The notes under the pieces are model-generated. The model ran no database searches. It saw nothing but the letters and a program-made list of their open reading frames with translations, and was not told the DNA's origin. Source: Acidiferrobacterales bacterium (lineage in GTDB: Bacteria; Pseudomonadota; Gammaproteobacteria; Acidiferrobacterales; Sulfurifustaceae). Taken from it: DNA of 36,705 bases. Each line of letters opens with the position of its first letter. Positions within the stretch are counted from its first letter, which is position 1. Location: NCBI GenBank assembly GCA_919902925.1, contig CAKKRZ010000071.1, positions 1 through 36,705 on the forward strand, read 5' to 3'. The position numbers were made by a program, and so were the translations under genes. Shown one piece after another: positions 22,647 to 33,755 of this stretch.

Positions 22647-24452
22647 ATGCGCAGCCACTATTGCGGTGAAGTAAATGAATCGCACATCGGCCAGACCGTG
22701 ACCCTGTGCGGTTGGGCCCATCGTCGCCGTGACCACGGCGGGGTGATTTTCGTCGACCTGCGCGATCGTGCCGGTCTGCTGCAGACGGTGTTCGATCCGG
22801 ACCAGCGCGAGGCGTTCGCGCTCGCCGAGGGCGTGCGCAACGAATATGTGCTGCGCGTCACCGGCCAGGTGCGCCATCGTCCGCCCGGCACCGAGAATCC
22901 GCACCTGTCGACCGGCAAGGTGGAGGTGGCCGCCAGCGCGCTCGAAATCCTCAACCGGTCGGAGCCGCTGCCGTTCCAGCACGACGACAGCGAATTGTCC
23001 GAGCCGGTGCGCCTGCGCTACCGCTACCTCGATCTGCGCCGCGATGTCATGCAGCGCAACCTGCGCCTGCGCCATCGCGCGGTCAAGTCCCTGCGCGCCT
23101 TTCTGGAGCAGCAGGGTTTCACCGAGATCGAGACGCCGATACTGACCAAGTCGACGCCGGAGGGCGCGCGCGATTACCTGGTGCCGTCGCGCACCCACCC
23201 GGGCCGGTTCTTTGCCCTGCCGCAGTCGCCGCAGCTCTTCAAACAGCTGCTGATGATGTCCGGCTTCGAGCGCTACTACCAATTTGCGCGTTGTTTCCGC
23301 GACGAAGACCTGCGCGCCGACCGGCAACCGGAATTCACCCAGCTCGACATTGAAACCTCGTTTCTCGACGAGCAGGGCGTGATGTCCCTGATGGAAGCGA
23401 TGATCCGGTCGCTGTTCCGGACGGTGCTGAACGTGGATCTGCCCGATCCGATCCCGCGCCTGTCCTACGCCGAGGCGATACGCCGCTTTGCTTCCGACAA
23501 GCCGGACCTGCGCAATCCGCTCGAACTGGTCGACGTCGCCGACCTGGTCAAGGGTTGCGAGTTCAAGGTCTTTGCCGGTCCGGCCGGCGATCCGGCTGGG
23601 CGTGTGGCGGCCTTGCGCGTGCCGAAGGGCGGCGAACTCACGCGCAGCCAGATCGACGAGTACACGGTTCATGTCGGCCTGTTTGGCGCCAAGGGGCTGG
23701 CGTATATCAAGGTCAACGACGCGGCCAAAGGGCGCGAGGGATTGCAGTCGCCGATCCTGAAGTTCCTCTCGGACCAGGCCATCGCCGGCATCATGGGCCG
23801 GACGGGCGCGCAGAACGGCGACCTCATCTTCTTCGGCGCCGACAAGGCCAGGGTGGTCAACGACGCCCTCGGCGCGTTGCGCCTGAAGCTCGGCACCGAT
23901 CTGGCGCTGACCGTCAGCGGATGGAAGCCGCTGTGGGTGGTGGATTTCCCGATGTTCGAATTCGATGCCGAGGCCAAGCGATTTGTCGCGCTGCACCATC
24001 CGTTCACCGCGCCGCGCGCCGAGGATGAGGCGATGGTGGACAAGGACCCGGCCAATGTCCGGGCGCGTGCCTACGACATGGTGCTGAACGGCAGCGAGAT
24101 CGGCGGCGGTTCGATCCGCATCCACCGCAGCGAACTGCAGTCGCGCGTGTTCTCCACCCTCGGTATCGAGGAACAGGAGGCCGGCGAGAAATTCGGTTTC
24201 CTGCTCGAGGCCCTGAAATTCGGCGCGCCACCGCACGGTGGCATCGCCTTTGGCATCGACCGCATCGCCGCGCTCATGGCCGGAGTCGATTCGATTCGCG
24301 AGGTCATCGCCTTCCCCAAGACCCAGAAGGCCTCTTGCCCATTGACCGATGCGCCGGGCCCGGTCAGCGAGGCGCAGCTGCGCGAGCTGTCCATCCGCGT
24401 GCGCCTGCCAGCCGCCGAGACCGCGGGTGAACCCGGCGGCAAGAAGCTTTAA
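22647..24452 (+). CDS. aspS: Aspartyl-tRNA synthetase
   Basis: 601 aa; [41 protein letters not shown]; class II motifs; [15 protein letters not shown]. Confidence 0.97.
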   Translation: MRSHYCGEVNESHIGQTVTLCGWAHRRRDHGGVIFVDLRDRAGLLQTVFDPDQREAFALAEGVRNEYVLRVTGQVRHRPPGTENPHLSTGKVEVAASALEILNRSEPLPFQHDDSELSEPVRLRYRYLDLRRDVMQRNLRLRHRAVKSLRAFLEQQGFTEIETPILTKSTPEGARDYLVPSRTHPGRFFALPQSPQLFKQLLMMSGFERYYQFARCFRDEDLRADRQPEFTQLDIETSFLDEQGVMSLMEAMIRSLFRTVLNVDLPDPIPRLSYAEAIRRFASDKPDLRNPLELVDVADLVKGCEFKVFAGPAGDPAGRVAALRVPKGGELTRSQIDEYTVHVGLFGAKGLAYIKVNDAAKGREGLQSPILKFLSDQAIAGIMGRTGAQNGDLIFFGADKARVVNDALGALRLKLGTDLALTVSGWKPLWVVDFPMFEFDAEAKRFVALHHPFTAPRAEDEAMVDKDPANVRARAYDMVLNGSEIGGGSIRIHRSELQSRVFSTLGIEEQEAGEKFGFLLEALKFGAPPHGGIAFGIDRIAALMAGVDSIREVIAFPKTQKASCPLTDAPGPVSEAQLRELSIRVRLPAAETAGEPGGKKL

Positions 24453-24888
24453 ACGCCCGGAGTCGGTGCTGGTGGTCGTCGCCACCCGCACCGGCCGTGT
24501 GCTGCTCATGCAGCGGCGCGACGACCCCGGCTTCTGGCAATCGGTGACCGGCAGCCTGCGCTGGGATGAACACAGCCCGATGGACGCCGCTGCGCGCGAA
24601 CTGAGGGAAGAGACCGGGTTGTCGGCCGACGGACTGGCCGATCTGCACTGGGTGCAGCGTTTTCCGATCCTGCCGGTCTGGCGCTCGCGCTATGCCCCCG
24701 AAGTGCAGGAGAATGTCGAACACGCCTTTGCGCTGTGGCTGCCCGCGGAACGGTCCGTGACCCTCAACCCGGACGAACATCTGGCCTTCGGGTGGTTCGG
24801 TTTCGGCCAGGCGCTGACGAAAGCGAGCTCATGGAGCAACCGGCGTGTCATTGAACGTCTGGCCACCGGACCGACAACGGAGGGTTGA
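24427..24888 (+). CDS. nudB: NUDIX hydrolase, dihydroneopterin triphosphate diphosphatase-like
   Basis: [58 protein letters not shown] Nudix box; GTG start overlapping aspS; start inferred. Confidence 0.85.
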   Translation: MNPAARSFKRPESVLVVVATRTGRVLLMQRRDDPGFWQSVTGSLRWDEHSPMDAAARELREETGLSADGLADLHWVQRFPILPVWRSRYAPEVQENVEHAFALWLPAERSVTLNPDEHLAFGWFGFGQALTKASSWSNRRVIERLATGPTTEG

Positions 24889-25313
24889 TGGTGAACAAAC
24901 AATTGATCTTCTGGCCCGTGGCGGTAATGGTGGTGCTGGTATTTCTGGTCTGGTGCCGGCTGTACTTCACCCGGGTGCGGGAGATGCGTGCCCGGCGTAT
25001 TTCACCGCAGGCACTGGCCACGCGCGCCACGGCGCGCCGTCAACTCGTGGATTCACTTCCCGTCGTCGACAACTTCTCGAATCTGTTCGAACTGCCGGTA
25101 TTGTTCTATATCGCCGCGATCCTGTTGTATGCCAGCGACCGGGTGGACGGGCTTTACCTGGCCCTGGCTTGGACGTTTGTCGCGTTGCGCTACGTGCACA
25201 GCGCGATCCACGTCACCTACAACCGCGTGATGCACCGCTTCCCGGTGTACGTGCTGGGCGCGATACCGCTGTGGGTGATGTGGGCGCGGCTGGTCGCGCA
25301 GTGGCTGGCCTGA
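24885..25313 (+). CDS. MAPEG-family membrane protein
   Basis: ATG overlaps upstream stop; NFSNLFELPVLFYIAAILLYA and RYVHSAIHVTYNRVMHRFPVYVLGAIPLW. Confidence 0.8.
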   Translation: MMVNKQLIFWPVAVMVVLVFLVWCRLYFTRVREMRARRISPQALATRATARRQLVDSLPVVDNFSNLFELPVLFYIAAILLYASDRVDGLYLALAWTFVALRYVHSAIHVTYNRVMHRFPVYVLGAIPLWVMWARLVAQWLA

Positions 25314-25319
25314 GCGGAC

Positions 25320-26024
25320 TCAGCTGGCCTCGCTGCGGCTTGTCGGTTGGCTGTCGGCCATCACCTGCTCGGCCAGGGCCGCCAGATTGACCTTGCCGGC
25401 GACAATCGCCAGATTGACCAGCGCCAGCGAGATTATCTGGGCGACGTCATCGGATTTTGACTTATCCGGATAGAGGATCGCCGCCCGCACCAGGTGACCG
25501 CAGCGTTCAGCCAGTTCATCGCGGTCGTGGCCCAGCGTGTCATCGGTGCCGGTCTCGCCCCAGGCGGTCAACGCCTCCAGTTCGCCCGAGGCGCGTTCTT
25601 CCTCTTCCTCGGTCTTGAGCAGGGCCTTGGCGGTCTCCGGGCTGCGGTCGGTTTCGTCCAGCCAGGACTGGGCCCAGCTTTTGAAGTCGCGGTCGGAACC
25701 CAGCGCCATGAACACTTGCAGGCCGAAGGCCAGTTTGTGTTCGAGCACCACGGTTGGAACCGGCCGGACTTCCTTGGTTACGGTGTAGGAAGACGGCTGG
25801 CGCGGGTCGGCTGACACTGTCCAGCAATTGACCTGAAACAGCCGCGCTTGTTCGGCGGGGAGGGAGCTGATCAGTGTGGCCAGCAGCGGCGTATCGCTGC
25901 CGCAGCCGACCAGTTTTGACATCAGGTCGAACTTCTGGCGTGTATCCTGGACCAGCTTGCCAGGTTGGAGTTTTGTGCCCAAGGCAGTGACGCCGTCGGC
26001 ATCAGTCAGTACGTACTTTCTCAT
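25320..26024 (-). CDS. Hypothetical protein (no family recognised)
   Basis: 234-aa ORF MRKYVLTDADGVTALGTKLQPGKL...; ggaggtg-type RBS just upstream on the minus strand; convergent with MAPEG gene. Confidence 0.7.
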   Translation of the reverse strand: MRKYVLTDADGVTALGTKLQPGKLVQDTRQKFDLMSKLVGCGSDTPLLATLISSLPAEQARLFQVNCWTVSADPRQPSSYTVTKEVRPVPTVVLEHKLAFGLQVFMALGSDRDFKSWAQSWLDETDRSPETAKALLKTEEEEERASGELEALTAWGETGTDDTLGHDRDELAERCGHLVRAAILYPDKSKSDDVAQIISLALVNLAIVAGKVNLAALAEQVMADSQPTSRSEAS

Positions 26025-26116
26025 CGGACACCTCCTCAGGTAATCAGTATGCCTGACTGTCCCTGTCGTGAATGTTCACGGGATGTCCCTGTGGTGTCGG
26101 CGGGTAACCGATACTC

Positions 26117-26143
26117 ATTATAGTAGTGCATCAGTCATGCCAA
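26117..26143 (-). promoter_or_regulatory. Candidate sigma70 promoter for the minus-strand hypothetical gene
   Basis: Minus strand TTGGCA - 15 bp - TATAAT. Confidence 0.45.
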
Positions 26144-26341
26144 TACTGTTATGGCAGTACGGATGTGAGACCCGGAAGGGTGGTGTTACACTGCCCGTGG
26201 TTTTGCGGAATTACCTGGATTAAACAATTTAAATCAGTGGGTTAAACGTACAGGACATGGCCGATTTTCCCGACGAATTGCCCAAGGCCGCAAGTTGATG
26301 CGCCAATCATATAAAGTGGCGCGCACCGTGCGCGCCCTCGG

Positions 26342-26450
26342 CTCACTCCCCTCTCCCTTTGGGAGAGGGGGCGGGGGTGAGGGCCGTAAGCAGTTACCGG
26401 AAACCCTCGGCACCCCTCACCCCATCCCTCTCCCAAAGGGAGAGGGGGAG
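26342..26450. repeat. Pair of inverted REP/BIME-like elements
   Basis: CCCCTCTCCC-TTT-GGGAGAGGGG (26348-26370) with GGGGGTGAGGG flank, and inverted copy CCCTCACCCC...CCCTCTCCC-AAA-GGGAGAGGG (26414-26446). Confidence 0.8.
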
Positions 26451-26461
26451 TTGGTTCGCTG

Positions 26462-26995
26462 ATGCGAATACTAGGAATCGATCCCGGATCACGGCTGACG
26501 GGCTTCGGCATCGTCAACGTTTTGCGCAACGGCCGCCTGCAGTATGTCGCCAGCGGCGTCGTGCGCGCTCCCAAGGGTGATCTGGCCGCGCGGCTGAAGA
26601 GTATCTACGACGGTGTGGCGGAACTGGTGGCGACCTATCAACCCACGGTGCTGGCCATCGAACGCGTGTTCGTCGCGCACAATCCCGACTCGGCACTCAA
26701 GCTCGGCCAGGCACGCGGCGCCGCCATTTGCGGGGCGCTGTCGGCCGAATTGTCGGTGGTGGAATATGCCGCACGCCAGATCAAGAGTGCGGTGGCCGGC
26801 CGCGGGTCGGCGGACAAACGCCAGATTCAGCACATGGTCAAGGTTCTGTTGTCCCTGCCGGCGACACCGACCGCCGACGCCGCCGATGCCCTGGCCTGCG
26901 CCATTTGTCATGCCCACCACGGGCTGGTGGGCGGTCTGCCGGGCAAGCGCCGCGGTCGCCACAGCCTGCGGCAGTTCGCGGAGGCAGTGGCGTGA
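26462..26995 (+). CDS. ruvC: Crossover junction endodeoxyribonuclease RuvC
   Basis: [19 protein letters not shown]...; [40 protein letters not shown]. Confidence 0.96.
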   Translation: MRILGIDPGSRLTGFGIVNVLRNGRLQYVASGVVRAPKGDLAARLKSIYDGVAELVATYQPTVLAIERVFVAHNPDSALKLGQARGAAICGALSAELSVVEYAARQIKSAVAGRGSADKRQIQHMVKVLLSLPATPTADAADALACAICHAHHGLVGGLPGKRRGRHSLRQFAEAVA

Positions 26996-27101
26996 GCCGC
27001 GGAGCGAGGCCCCGTGCGAAACATGGGGGCGACCGGCGAATCGCCACTAATTGCCGACGGAAAGGCGCAATGGGCCGGTGTGACATGTCGGAGGCAATGG
27101 C

Positions 27102-27686
27102 GTGATCGGCCGGCTCAAGGGCACGCTGTTGCGCAAAGAACCGCCGGCGCTGCTGGTGGACGTGGGCGGCGTCGGCTACGAACTTGAGGCGCCGATGACC
27201 ACCTTTTACGATCTGCCGGCGGTCGGCGAAACCGTCACGCTGCATACCCACCAAGTGGTGCGCGAGGATGCACACCTGTTGTATGGCTTCGTGCGCGAGG
27301 ACCAGCGCCAGTTGTTCCGCGCACTGCTCAAGGTTACCGGGATCGGCCCGCGCATTGCCCTGGCCGTGCTCTCGGGGATGAGCGCCGATGATCTGGCCCT
27401 GGCGGTGGCCGGCGAAGATATTGCCCGGTTGTCGCGTGTGCCCGGGATCGGCCGCAAGACCGCCGAGCGGCTGGTGTTGGAGCTGCGCGACAAGATCACC
27501 GCGCCGACCGGTGTCCCGACGACCGCGCCCGGTGGGCCGACGGACCCGGCCGGCGAGGCCGTGAGTGCGCTGATTGCACTCGGGTACAAACCAAACGAGG
27601 CCGCGCGCGCCGTGCGCGTGGCCCAGGTTCAGGGGGCTTCCGCCGAGGACATCATTCGTCAGGCCCTGAAGAGCATGGCCGGATGA
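27102..27686 (+). CDS. ruvA: Holliday junction DNA helicase RuvA
   Basis: GTG start; [35 protein letters not shown]; HhH motifs [30 protein letters not shown]. Confidence 0.96.
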   Translation: MIGRLKGTLLRKEPPALLVDVGGVGYELEAPMTTFYDLPAVGETVTLHTHQVVREDAHLLYGFVREDQRQLFRALLKVTGIGPRIALAVLSGMSADDLALAVAGEDIARLSRVPGIGRKTAERLVLELRDKITAPTGVPTTAPGGPTDPAGEAVSALIALGYKPNEAARAVRVAQVQGASAEDIIRQALKSMAG

Positions 27687-27702
27687 TCAAGGAGGCTTTC
27701 AA

Positions 27703-27740
27703 CCCTTTCCTCTCCTGCTGGCGCGGGAGAGGGGGAGTAG
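27703..27740. repeat. Degenerate REP-like hairpin between ruvA and ruvB
   Basis: CCTCTCC...GGAGAGG stem within CCCTTTCCTCTCCTGCTGGCGCGGGAGAGGGGGAGTAGG; resembles elements at 26342-26450. Confidence 0.55.
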
Positions 27741-27756
27741 GACACAATCCATATAT

Positions 27757-28803
<1,047 letters not shown>

Positions 28804-28819
28804 CCCTTTCCCGCCGCGC

Positions 28820-29254
28820 GTGACGTTACCGACTGCAACCGATCCGGCCGCCGAGTTCCATCTGCCGGTGCGTGTTTATTACGAGGATTCCGACGCGGGA
28901 GGAGTGGTGTACTACGCCAACTATCTGCGCTTCATGGAGCGGGCGCGCACCGAATGGCTGCGCGCGCTCGGCCTGGAGCAGGACGAACTTTCCCGCGACC
29001 CCGGGGTCGTATTCGCGGTGCGCGCCTGTACCCTGGAATTCCGCAAACCCGCCCGTTTCAACGATCTGCTGGCCGTGACGGTGCGCGTCGCCCACCGTGG
29101 CGGCGCCAGCCTGACCTTCGCGCAGCAGGTACGGCGTGAAGGCGAGGTGCTGTGCGAGGGCGAGGTGCGCATCGCCTGTCTGGATGCGCAGCGTTTTACC
29201 CCGCGTCCGTTGCCGCCGGCGCTGATCGACCGGCTGCCGCCGGAGACCGCATGA
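28820..29254 (+). CDS. ybgC: Tol-Pal system acyl-CoA thioesterase YbgC
   Basis: RVYYEDSDAGGVVYYANYLRFMERARTEWLRALG hotdog thioesterase; GTG start inferred. Confidence 0.93.
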   Translation: MTLPTATDPAAEFHLPVRVYYEDSDAGGVVYYANYLRFMERARTEWLRALGLEQDELSRDPGVVFAVRACTLEFRKPARFNDLLAVTVRVAHRGGASLTFAQQVRREGEVLCEGEVRIACLDAQRFTPRPLPPALIDRLPPETA

Positions 29255-29931
29255 TGCCGACGGTCTCTCCCGAGAGCATGAGTCTGCTCACGATGGTCTG
29301 GAAGGCCAGCCTGCCGGTGCAACTGGTCATGTTGCTGCTCGTGACCGCCTCGTTCGTGTCGTGGGCCATGATCTTTCGCAAGTGGTGGGCGCTCAAGGCG
29401 GCCGAGCGCCAGGCGCGGCGTTTCGAAGAGCGCTTCTGGTCCGGCACCAACCTGAACCAGCTCTATACCGAGCTGGCGCGCCAGGATGACAACGACGGCA
29501 TGGCGGCCATTTTCATCGAAGGATTCCGCGAATACCGGCGCCTGAGCGGACAGGGCGATATCGAATCCGCCGATCTGCTCGACGGCGTGCAACGCGCCAT
29601 GCGCGTGGCGCTGTCGCGCGAGACCGATGAACTGGAGATGCACCTGTCGTTTCTGGCCACGGTCGGGTCGACCAGTCCCTACGTGGGCCTGTTCGGCACC
29701 GTGTGGGGCATCATGAACTCGTTCCGCTCGTTGTCGACGCTGGCCGATGCCACCCAGGGTATCGCCGAGGCGCTGCTGGCCACCGCCATGGGCCTGTTCG
29801 CGGCCATCCCGGCGGTGATCGCCTATAACCGCTACTCCAACCAGGCCGAACGGCTGATGACGCGCTACGAGAACTTCTCGCAGGAGTTTGCCAGCGTCCT
29901 GCAACGCCAGGCGGTGGCGCGCCGGCCATGA
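29251..29931 (+). CDS. tolQ: Tol-Pal system protein TolQ
   Basis: ATGA overlap with ybgC; FLATVGSTSPYVGLFGTVWGIMNSF. Confidence 0.96.
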   Translation: MMPTVSPESMSLLTMVWKASLPVQLVMLLLVTASFVSWAMIFRKWWALKAAERQARRFEERFWSGTNLNQLYTELARQDDNDGMAAIFIEGFREYRRLSGQGDIESADLLDGVQRAMRVALSRETDELEMHLSFLATVGSTSPYVGLFGTVWGIMNSFRSLSTLADATQGIAEALLATAMGLFAAIPAVIAYNRYSNQAERLMTRYENFSQEFASVLQRQAVARRP

Positions 29932-30374
29932 TGCGCCATCGCCATCGCCGCCGGCGCCTGATGAGCGAGATCAACGTCGTGCCGCTCATCGACGTGATGC
30001 TGGTGCTGCTGGTGGTGTTCATGATTACCGCCCCGATGCTGGCGCAGAGCGTGAAGGTGGAGCTGCCGCGGGTTGCCGCCGGTCCGGCCGATAGCTCCGA
30101 TCGGGAGACCATCATCGTGACGGTTGACCGTCAAGGCGTGTATTTTCTCAATGACCGGCGCGTCAGTGAGTCGGCCCTGAAGCGCGAGGTGGCCGAGCGC
30201 CTGGCCCGGCGTCGTGACACCCCGGTGCACGTGCGTGGGGACCGGCAAGTGCCGTACGGCGCGGTGGTGCGGGTCATGGCCCTGCTGAAGGACGCGGGCG
30301 CACCGGGCGTGGGCCTGATTACGTTACCGGATGCAGCGGCGGATCGTCGTGGCCGCCCACCGGAAAAGCGCTGA
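29928..30374 (+). CDS. tolR: Tol-Pal system protein TolR
   Basis: MSEINVVPLIDVMLVLLVVFMITAPML. Confidence 0.95.
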   Translation: MMRHRHRRRRLMSEINVVPLIDVMLVLLVVFMITAPMLAQSVKVELPRVAAGPADSSDRETIIVTVDRQGVYFLNDRRVSESALKREVAERLARRRDTPVHVRGDRQVPYGAVVRVMALLKDAGAPGVGLITLPDAAADRRGRPPEKR

Positions 30375-31095
30375 ACCCGGCGCGCTGACGGCCGGCGGCC
30401 GGCGGCCGGCGGCGGTGCGCCACGCCGGCTGGCGGCGGGCAATGCTGTACGCCCTGGCCGTGCACCTGTTGCTGCTGACGGTGTTGTTTGTCAGCCTGCG
30501 CTGGACGACACGCCCCGGCGACGAACAGACCATCATTTCGGCGACGCTGGTGGACGAGGGCGTGGGCACCGGCCGGCCGATCCCGGTGCCGGAACCGGCC
30601 AAGCCGCGCGAGCCGCCACGAGCCAAGGAACCGGACAAGGAATCGCGCCAGCAGGAACTTGAACGTCAGCGCCAGCAGAAGCAGGCGCAGGCGGAACAGC
30701 AGCGCCGGCGCGAAGTCGAGCGGCGTCAGCGCGAGGCGCGCGCCGATCTGGGTCGCCGGCTGGCAGCAGAGGAACAGGGCCGGGATGAAGCGGCCCGGGC
30801 GGCCCGCCGCAAGGCCAGTGCCGACAGCCACTTGTCGGTCATCGTGCGCGAGCTGATGCGTCGCTGGCACCGGCCGCCCGGATTGCCGAAGGGTTTGCGT
30901 TGTACAATGCGCGTGCGTCTGGGCCCGAACGGTGAGGTGTTGCAGGTGGTGGTGGTGAAGGGCAGCGGGAATTTTGTTTTCGACCAGTCGGTGGTGAATG
31001 CCCTGGAGAAGGCGCCCCTGCCGATGCCCGATGACAAGACGCTGGCGAACCTTTTTTTTCGTGAACTGACGTTTGTATTTGCCCCGGAGGATTGA
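30331..31095 (+). CDS. tolA: Cell envelope integrity protein TolA (start ambiguous: 30331 or 30442)
   Basis: Single N-terminal TM, long Arg/Gln/Glu/Ala-rich helix, C-terminal TonB/TolA domain; position between tolR and tolB. Confidence 0.88.
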   Translation: MQRRIVVAAHRKSAEPGALTAGGRRPAAVRHAGWRRAMLYALAVHLLLLTVLFVSLRWTTRPGDEQTIISATLVDEGVGTGRPIPVPEPAKPREPPRAKEPDKESRQQELERQRQQKQAQAEQQRRREVERRQREARADLGRRLAAEEQGRDEAARAARRKASADSHLSVIVRELMRRWHRPPGLPKGLRCTMRVRLGPNGEVLQVVVVKGSGNFVFDQSVVNALEKAPLPMPDDKTLANLFFRELTFVFAPED

Positions 31096-32420
31096 TGCGC
31101 AGTAGACGTGGAGTAGCCCTGTGGGTACTGGCGGCCGTCATGGCGGCGCTCGTGGCGCCGGCGCGCGCCATGTTGACCATCGAGATTACGCGCGGCGCCG
31201 AGACCGGCATCCCGGTGGCGGTGGCGCCATTCACCTGGCCCGGCCCGGGCCCGTTACCGCACGATGTCTCCGCGGTGGTGGCGGCCGACCTGGCCCGCAG
31301 TGGCCTGTTCAACGTGGTGGCCCGCGACCGCATCCAGGGCATTCCGGCCGATAACCGCAACCTGCCCTTCGATCGCTGGCGCGCGACCGAGGCCGAGGCG
31401 CTGGTGATCGGCAACGTCCAGAAACTCGCGAACGGGCGTTACCAGGTCGAGTTCCGGCTGTTCGATGTTATCCGCCGCACCCAGCTGGCCGGGTTCCGTT
31501 ACACGGTTGGCCCCGAGCTGTTGCGGCGCACCGCCCACCAGATCAGCGATATCGTGCACGAGAAGCTGACCGGCCACCCGGGCGCCTTCAATACCCGTAT
31601 CGCCTACATCACGCGCGAGCAGCCGGCCAGCGGCCCGCCGCGCTTTCTGCTGCGCGTCGCGGATGCCGACGGTTACGGTCCGCAGGAGATCGTCAACTCG
31701 ATCGAACCGCTGCTGTCGCCGGCCTGGTCGCCGGACGGCAAGCAGCTGGCCTATGTGTCATTCGAGAAAAAACGCCCGATCTTGTACCTGCAGGATGTCG
31801 CCACCCGGCGCCGTGAGGTGCTCGCCGATTTCCAGGGCATCAACTCGGCACCGGCCTGGTCGCCGGACGGCAAGCGCCTGGCGCTGACCCTGTCGCGCGA
31901 CGGCAATGCGGAGATCTACGTGCTCGATCTGGCCACGCGCGCGCTCACGCGCCTGACCAACGAGCCGGCCATCGACACCGAGCCGGCCTGGTCGCCGGAC
32001 GGCCAGGCGATCGTGTTCACCTCCGACCGTTCCGGACAACCGCAGATTTACCGGGTGGCCGCCGCCGGCGGTACGCCGGAGCGCCTGACGTTCGAGGGCG
32101 ATTACAACGCCCGTGCCTCCTACGCGCCGGACGGCAAGACCCTGACGCTGGTGAGCCGCCACAACGGCCGCTACCACATCGCCGTGCTGCAAGTCGACAA
32201 CAAGTCCCTGCAGGTCCTGACCGACAGCGTGCTCGACGAGTCGCCCACCTATGCCCCGAACGGCCGCCTGATCCTGTATGCGACCGAGGTGCGTGGACGT
32301 GGCGTGCTCGCCTCGGTGTCGGCCGAGGGCCGCACGCGCCAGCTGTATCGTTTCGACCAGGGTGATGTGCGTGAGCCGGCCTGGTCTCCCTACAACCGTG
32401 AACTGCAATACAAGGAGTGA
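31095..32420 (+). CDS. tolB: Tol-Pal system beta propeller protein TolB
   Basis: Signal peptide; repeated PAWSPDGK propeller motifs; TGATG overlap with tolA. Confidence 0.95.
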   Translation: MRSRRGVALWVLAAVMAALVAPARAMLTIEITRGAETGIPVAVAPFTWPGPGPLPHDVSAVVAADLARSGLFNVVARDRIQGIPADNRNLPFDRWRATEAEALVIGNVQKLANGRYQVEFRLFDVIRRTQLAGFRYTVGPELLRRTAHQISDIVHEKLTGHPGAFNTRIAYITREQPASGPPRFLLRVADADGYGPQEIVNSIEPLLSPAWSPDGKQLAYVSFEKKRPILYLQDVATRRREVLADFQGINSAPAWSPDGKRLALTLSRDGNAEIYVLDLATRALTRLTNEPAIDTEPAWSPDGQAIVFTSDRSGQPQIYRVAAAGGTPERLTFEGDYNARASYAPDGKTLTLVSRHNGRYHIAVLQVDNKSLQVLTDSVLDESPTYAPNGRLILYATEVRGRGVLASVSAEGRTRQLYRFDQGDVREPAWSPYNRELQYKE

Positions 32421-32425
32421 TTGTC

Positions 32426-32929
32426 ATGACGAGAAACACTGCTGTTCGTATCGTAACCCTGATCTCGGCGCTGTGGCTGGCCGGTTGCGCCACCGACAAG
32501 GGCGCCCCGCCGGTGGAAGACCCGGCCCAAACGCAGGGGGTCGGTACGCCCGGCCCGGTCGAGGGCGCGCCCCTGCCGGCCAAGGACAGCAAGGCCGACC
32601 TGCTGGCCAAGAAGCGCGTGCACTTCGCCTTCGATTCGAGCACCATTGATGAAGAATCGCGCGCCATCATCGAGGCCCACGCGGCGCACCTGAACGCCAA
32701 CCCGCAGCTCAAGGTGAAGCTGGAAGGGCATTGCGACGAGCGCGGCACGCGCGAATACAATCTGGCCCTCGGCGAACGCCGCGCCAAAACGGTGGAACGC
32801 CTGTTGCGCGTGATGGGTGTCGCGGCCAACCGCATCACCACCAACACCTACGGCGAGGAAAAACCGCTCGATCCCGAGCACAACGAGTCGGCCTGGCGTC
32901 TGAACCGCCGCGTCGAACTCATCTACTGA
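32426..32929 (+). CDS. pal: Peptidoglycan-associated lipoprotein Pal
   Basis: Lipobox LAGC; HFAFDSSTIDEESRAIIEAHAAHLNANPQLKVKLEGHCDERGTREYNLALGERRA OmpA-like domain. Confidence 0.96.
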   Translation: MTRNTAVRIVTLISALWLAGCATDKGAPPVEDPAQTQGVGTPGPVEGAPLPAKDSKADLLAKKRVHFAFDSSTIDEESRAIIEAHAAHLNANPQLKVKLEGHCDERGTREYNLALGERRAKTVERLLRVMGVAANRITTNTYGEEKPLDPEHNESAWRLNRRVELIY

Positions 32930-32936
32930 GCCCGCC

Positions 32937-33680
32937 ATGCGTCATCGCTTGACGGCATTGCTGTGGTCGGCTTTGCTCGTGACCGGCACGGCCACGGCCG
33001 AGCCGCCCGAGCGGCGCGGCGGCGATCGGGAGACCACTCCCGCCGCCGTCGCGTCGTCGCGCGAGACCGTGGTCGACCTGCTGTTGCAGGTCGACCGTCT
33101 GCAAACCGAACTGCGCCAGCTGCGCGGGCAGGTCGAGACCCAGGGACACGAGATCGAACGCCTGAAGGCGAAGAACCGCGACCTGACGGCCGATATCGAC
33201 CGGCGCCTGCGTGAACTGGAGCAAGCGCGTGGCGGCACAGGCGCTGCCGCGCCCGCCGGCCGGCCGGCCGTATCCACGGCGGAGGAGCAGAAGGACTACG
33301 ACCGTGCCTTTGCCCTGCTCAAGCAGGGGCAGTACGAACGTGCGGCCAAGGCCTTGCAGGCGTTCCTGGTCAAGTACCCGAACGGCGCGTTGGCCGCCAA
33401 TGCCCGCTACTGGCTGGGCGAAAGCCACTACGTGATCAAGAATTTTCGCGAGGCGCTCGCGGATTTCCGGCGCGTCCTGAAGGATCATCCCGACAGCGAC
33501 AAGGCGCCCGATGCGCAGCTGAAGATCGGCTACGTCCACATTGAGCTCGGCGAACCCGACAAGGCGCGGTTGGCGCTGGCGGACGTCGTCAAGCGCTACC
33601 CCAATACGCGCGCCGCGCGCAGCGCCGAGGAACGGCTGGCGCAGCTGAAAAAACCGGAAAAGGCCAAGGCCGCGCGCTGA
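32937..33680 (+). CDS. cpoB: Tol-Pal system protein CpoB/YbgF
   Basis: Signal peptide, coiled coil, TPR repeats DYDRAFALLKQGQYERAAKALQAFL...; position after pal. Confidence 0.93.
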   Translation: MRHRLTALLWSALLVTGTATAEPPERRGGDRETTPAAVASSRETVVDLLLQVDRLQTELRQLRGQVETQGHEIERLKAKNRDLTADIDRRLRELEQARGGTGAAAPAGRPAVSTAEEQKDYDRAFALLKQGQYERAAKALQAFLVKYPNGALAANARYWLGESHYVIKNFREALADFRRVLKDHPDSDKAPDAQLKIGYVHIELGEPDKARLALADVVKRYPNTRAARSAEERLAQLKKPEKAKAAR

Positions 33681-33755
33681 CCGCGGCCGCGGCTTTCTTC
33701 ATCGTTCAGGCCCGGTGTAAGCTGGTGCCCACCGCGCCAAGGCCGGTCTGCCACG

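Noticed and set aside
26342-26450. Possible CRISPR array from repeated GC-rich palindromes
   Set aside because: Only two copies, inverted to each other, no regular spacers or cas genes; fits REP/BIME-like elements
31720-32010. Recurrent GCCTGGTCGCCGGACGGC sequence
   Set aside because: Explained by TolB beta-propeller repeat motif PAWSPDG, not a DNA element
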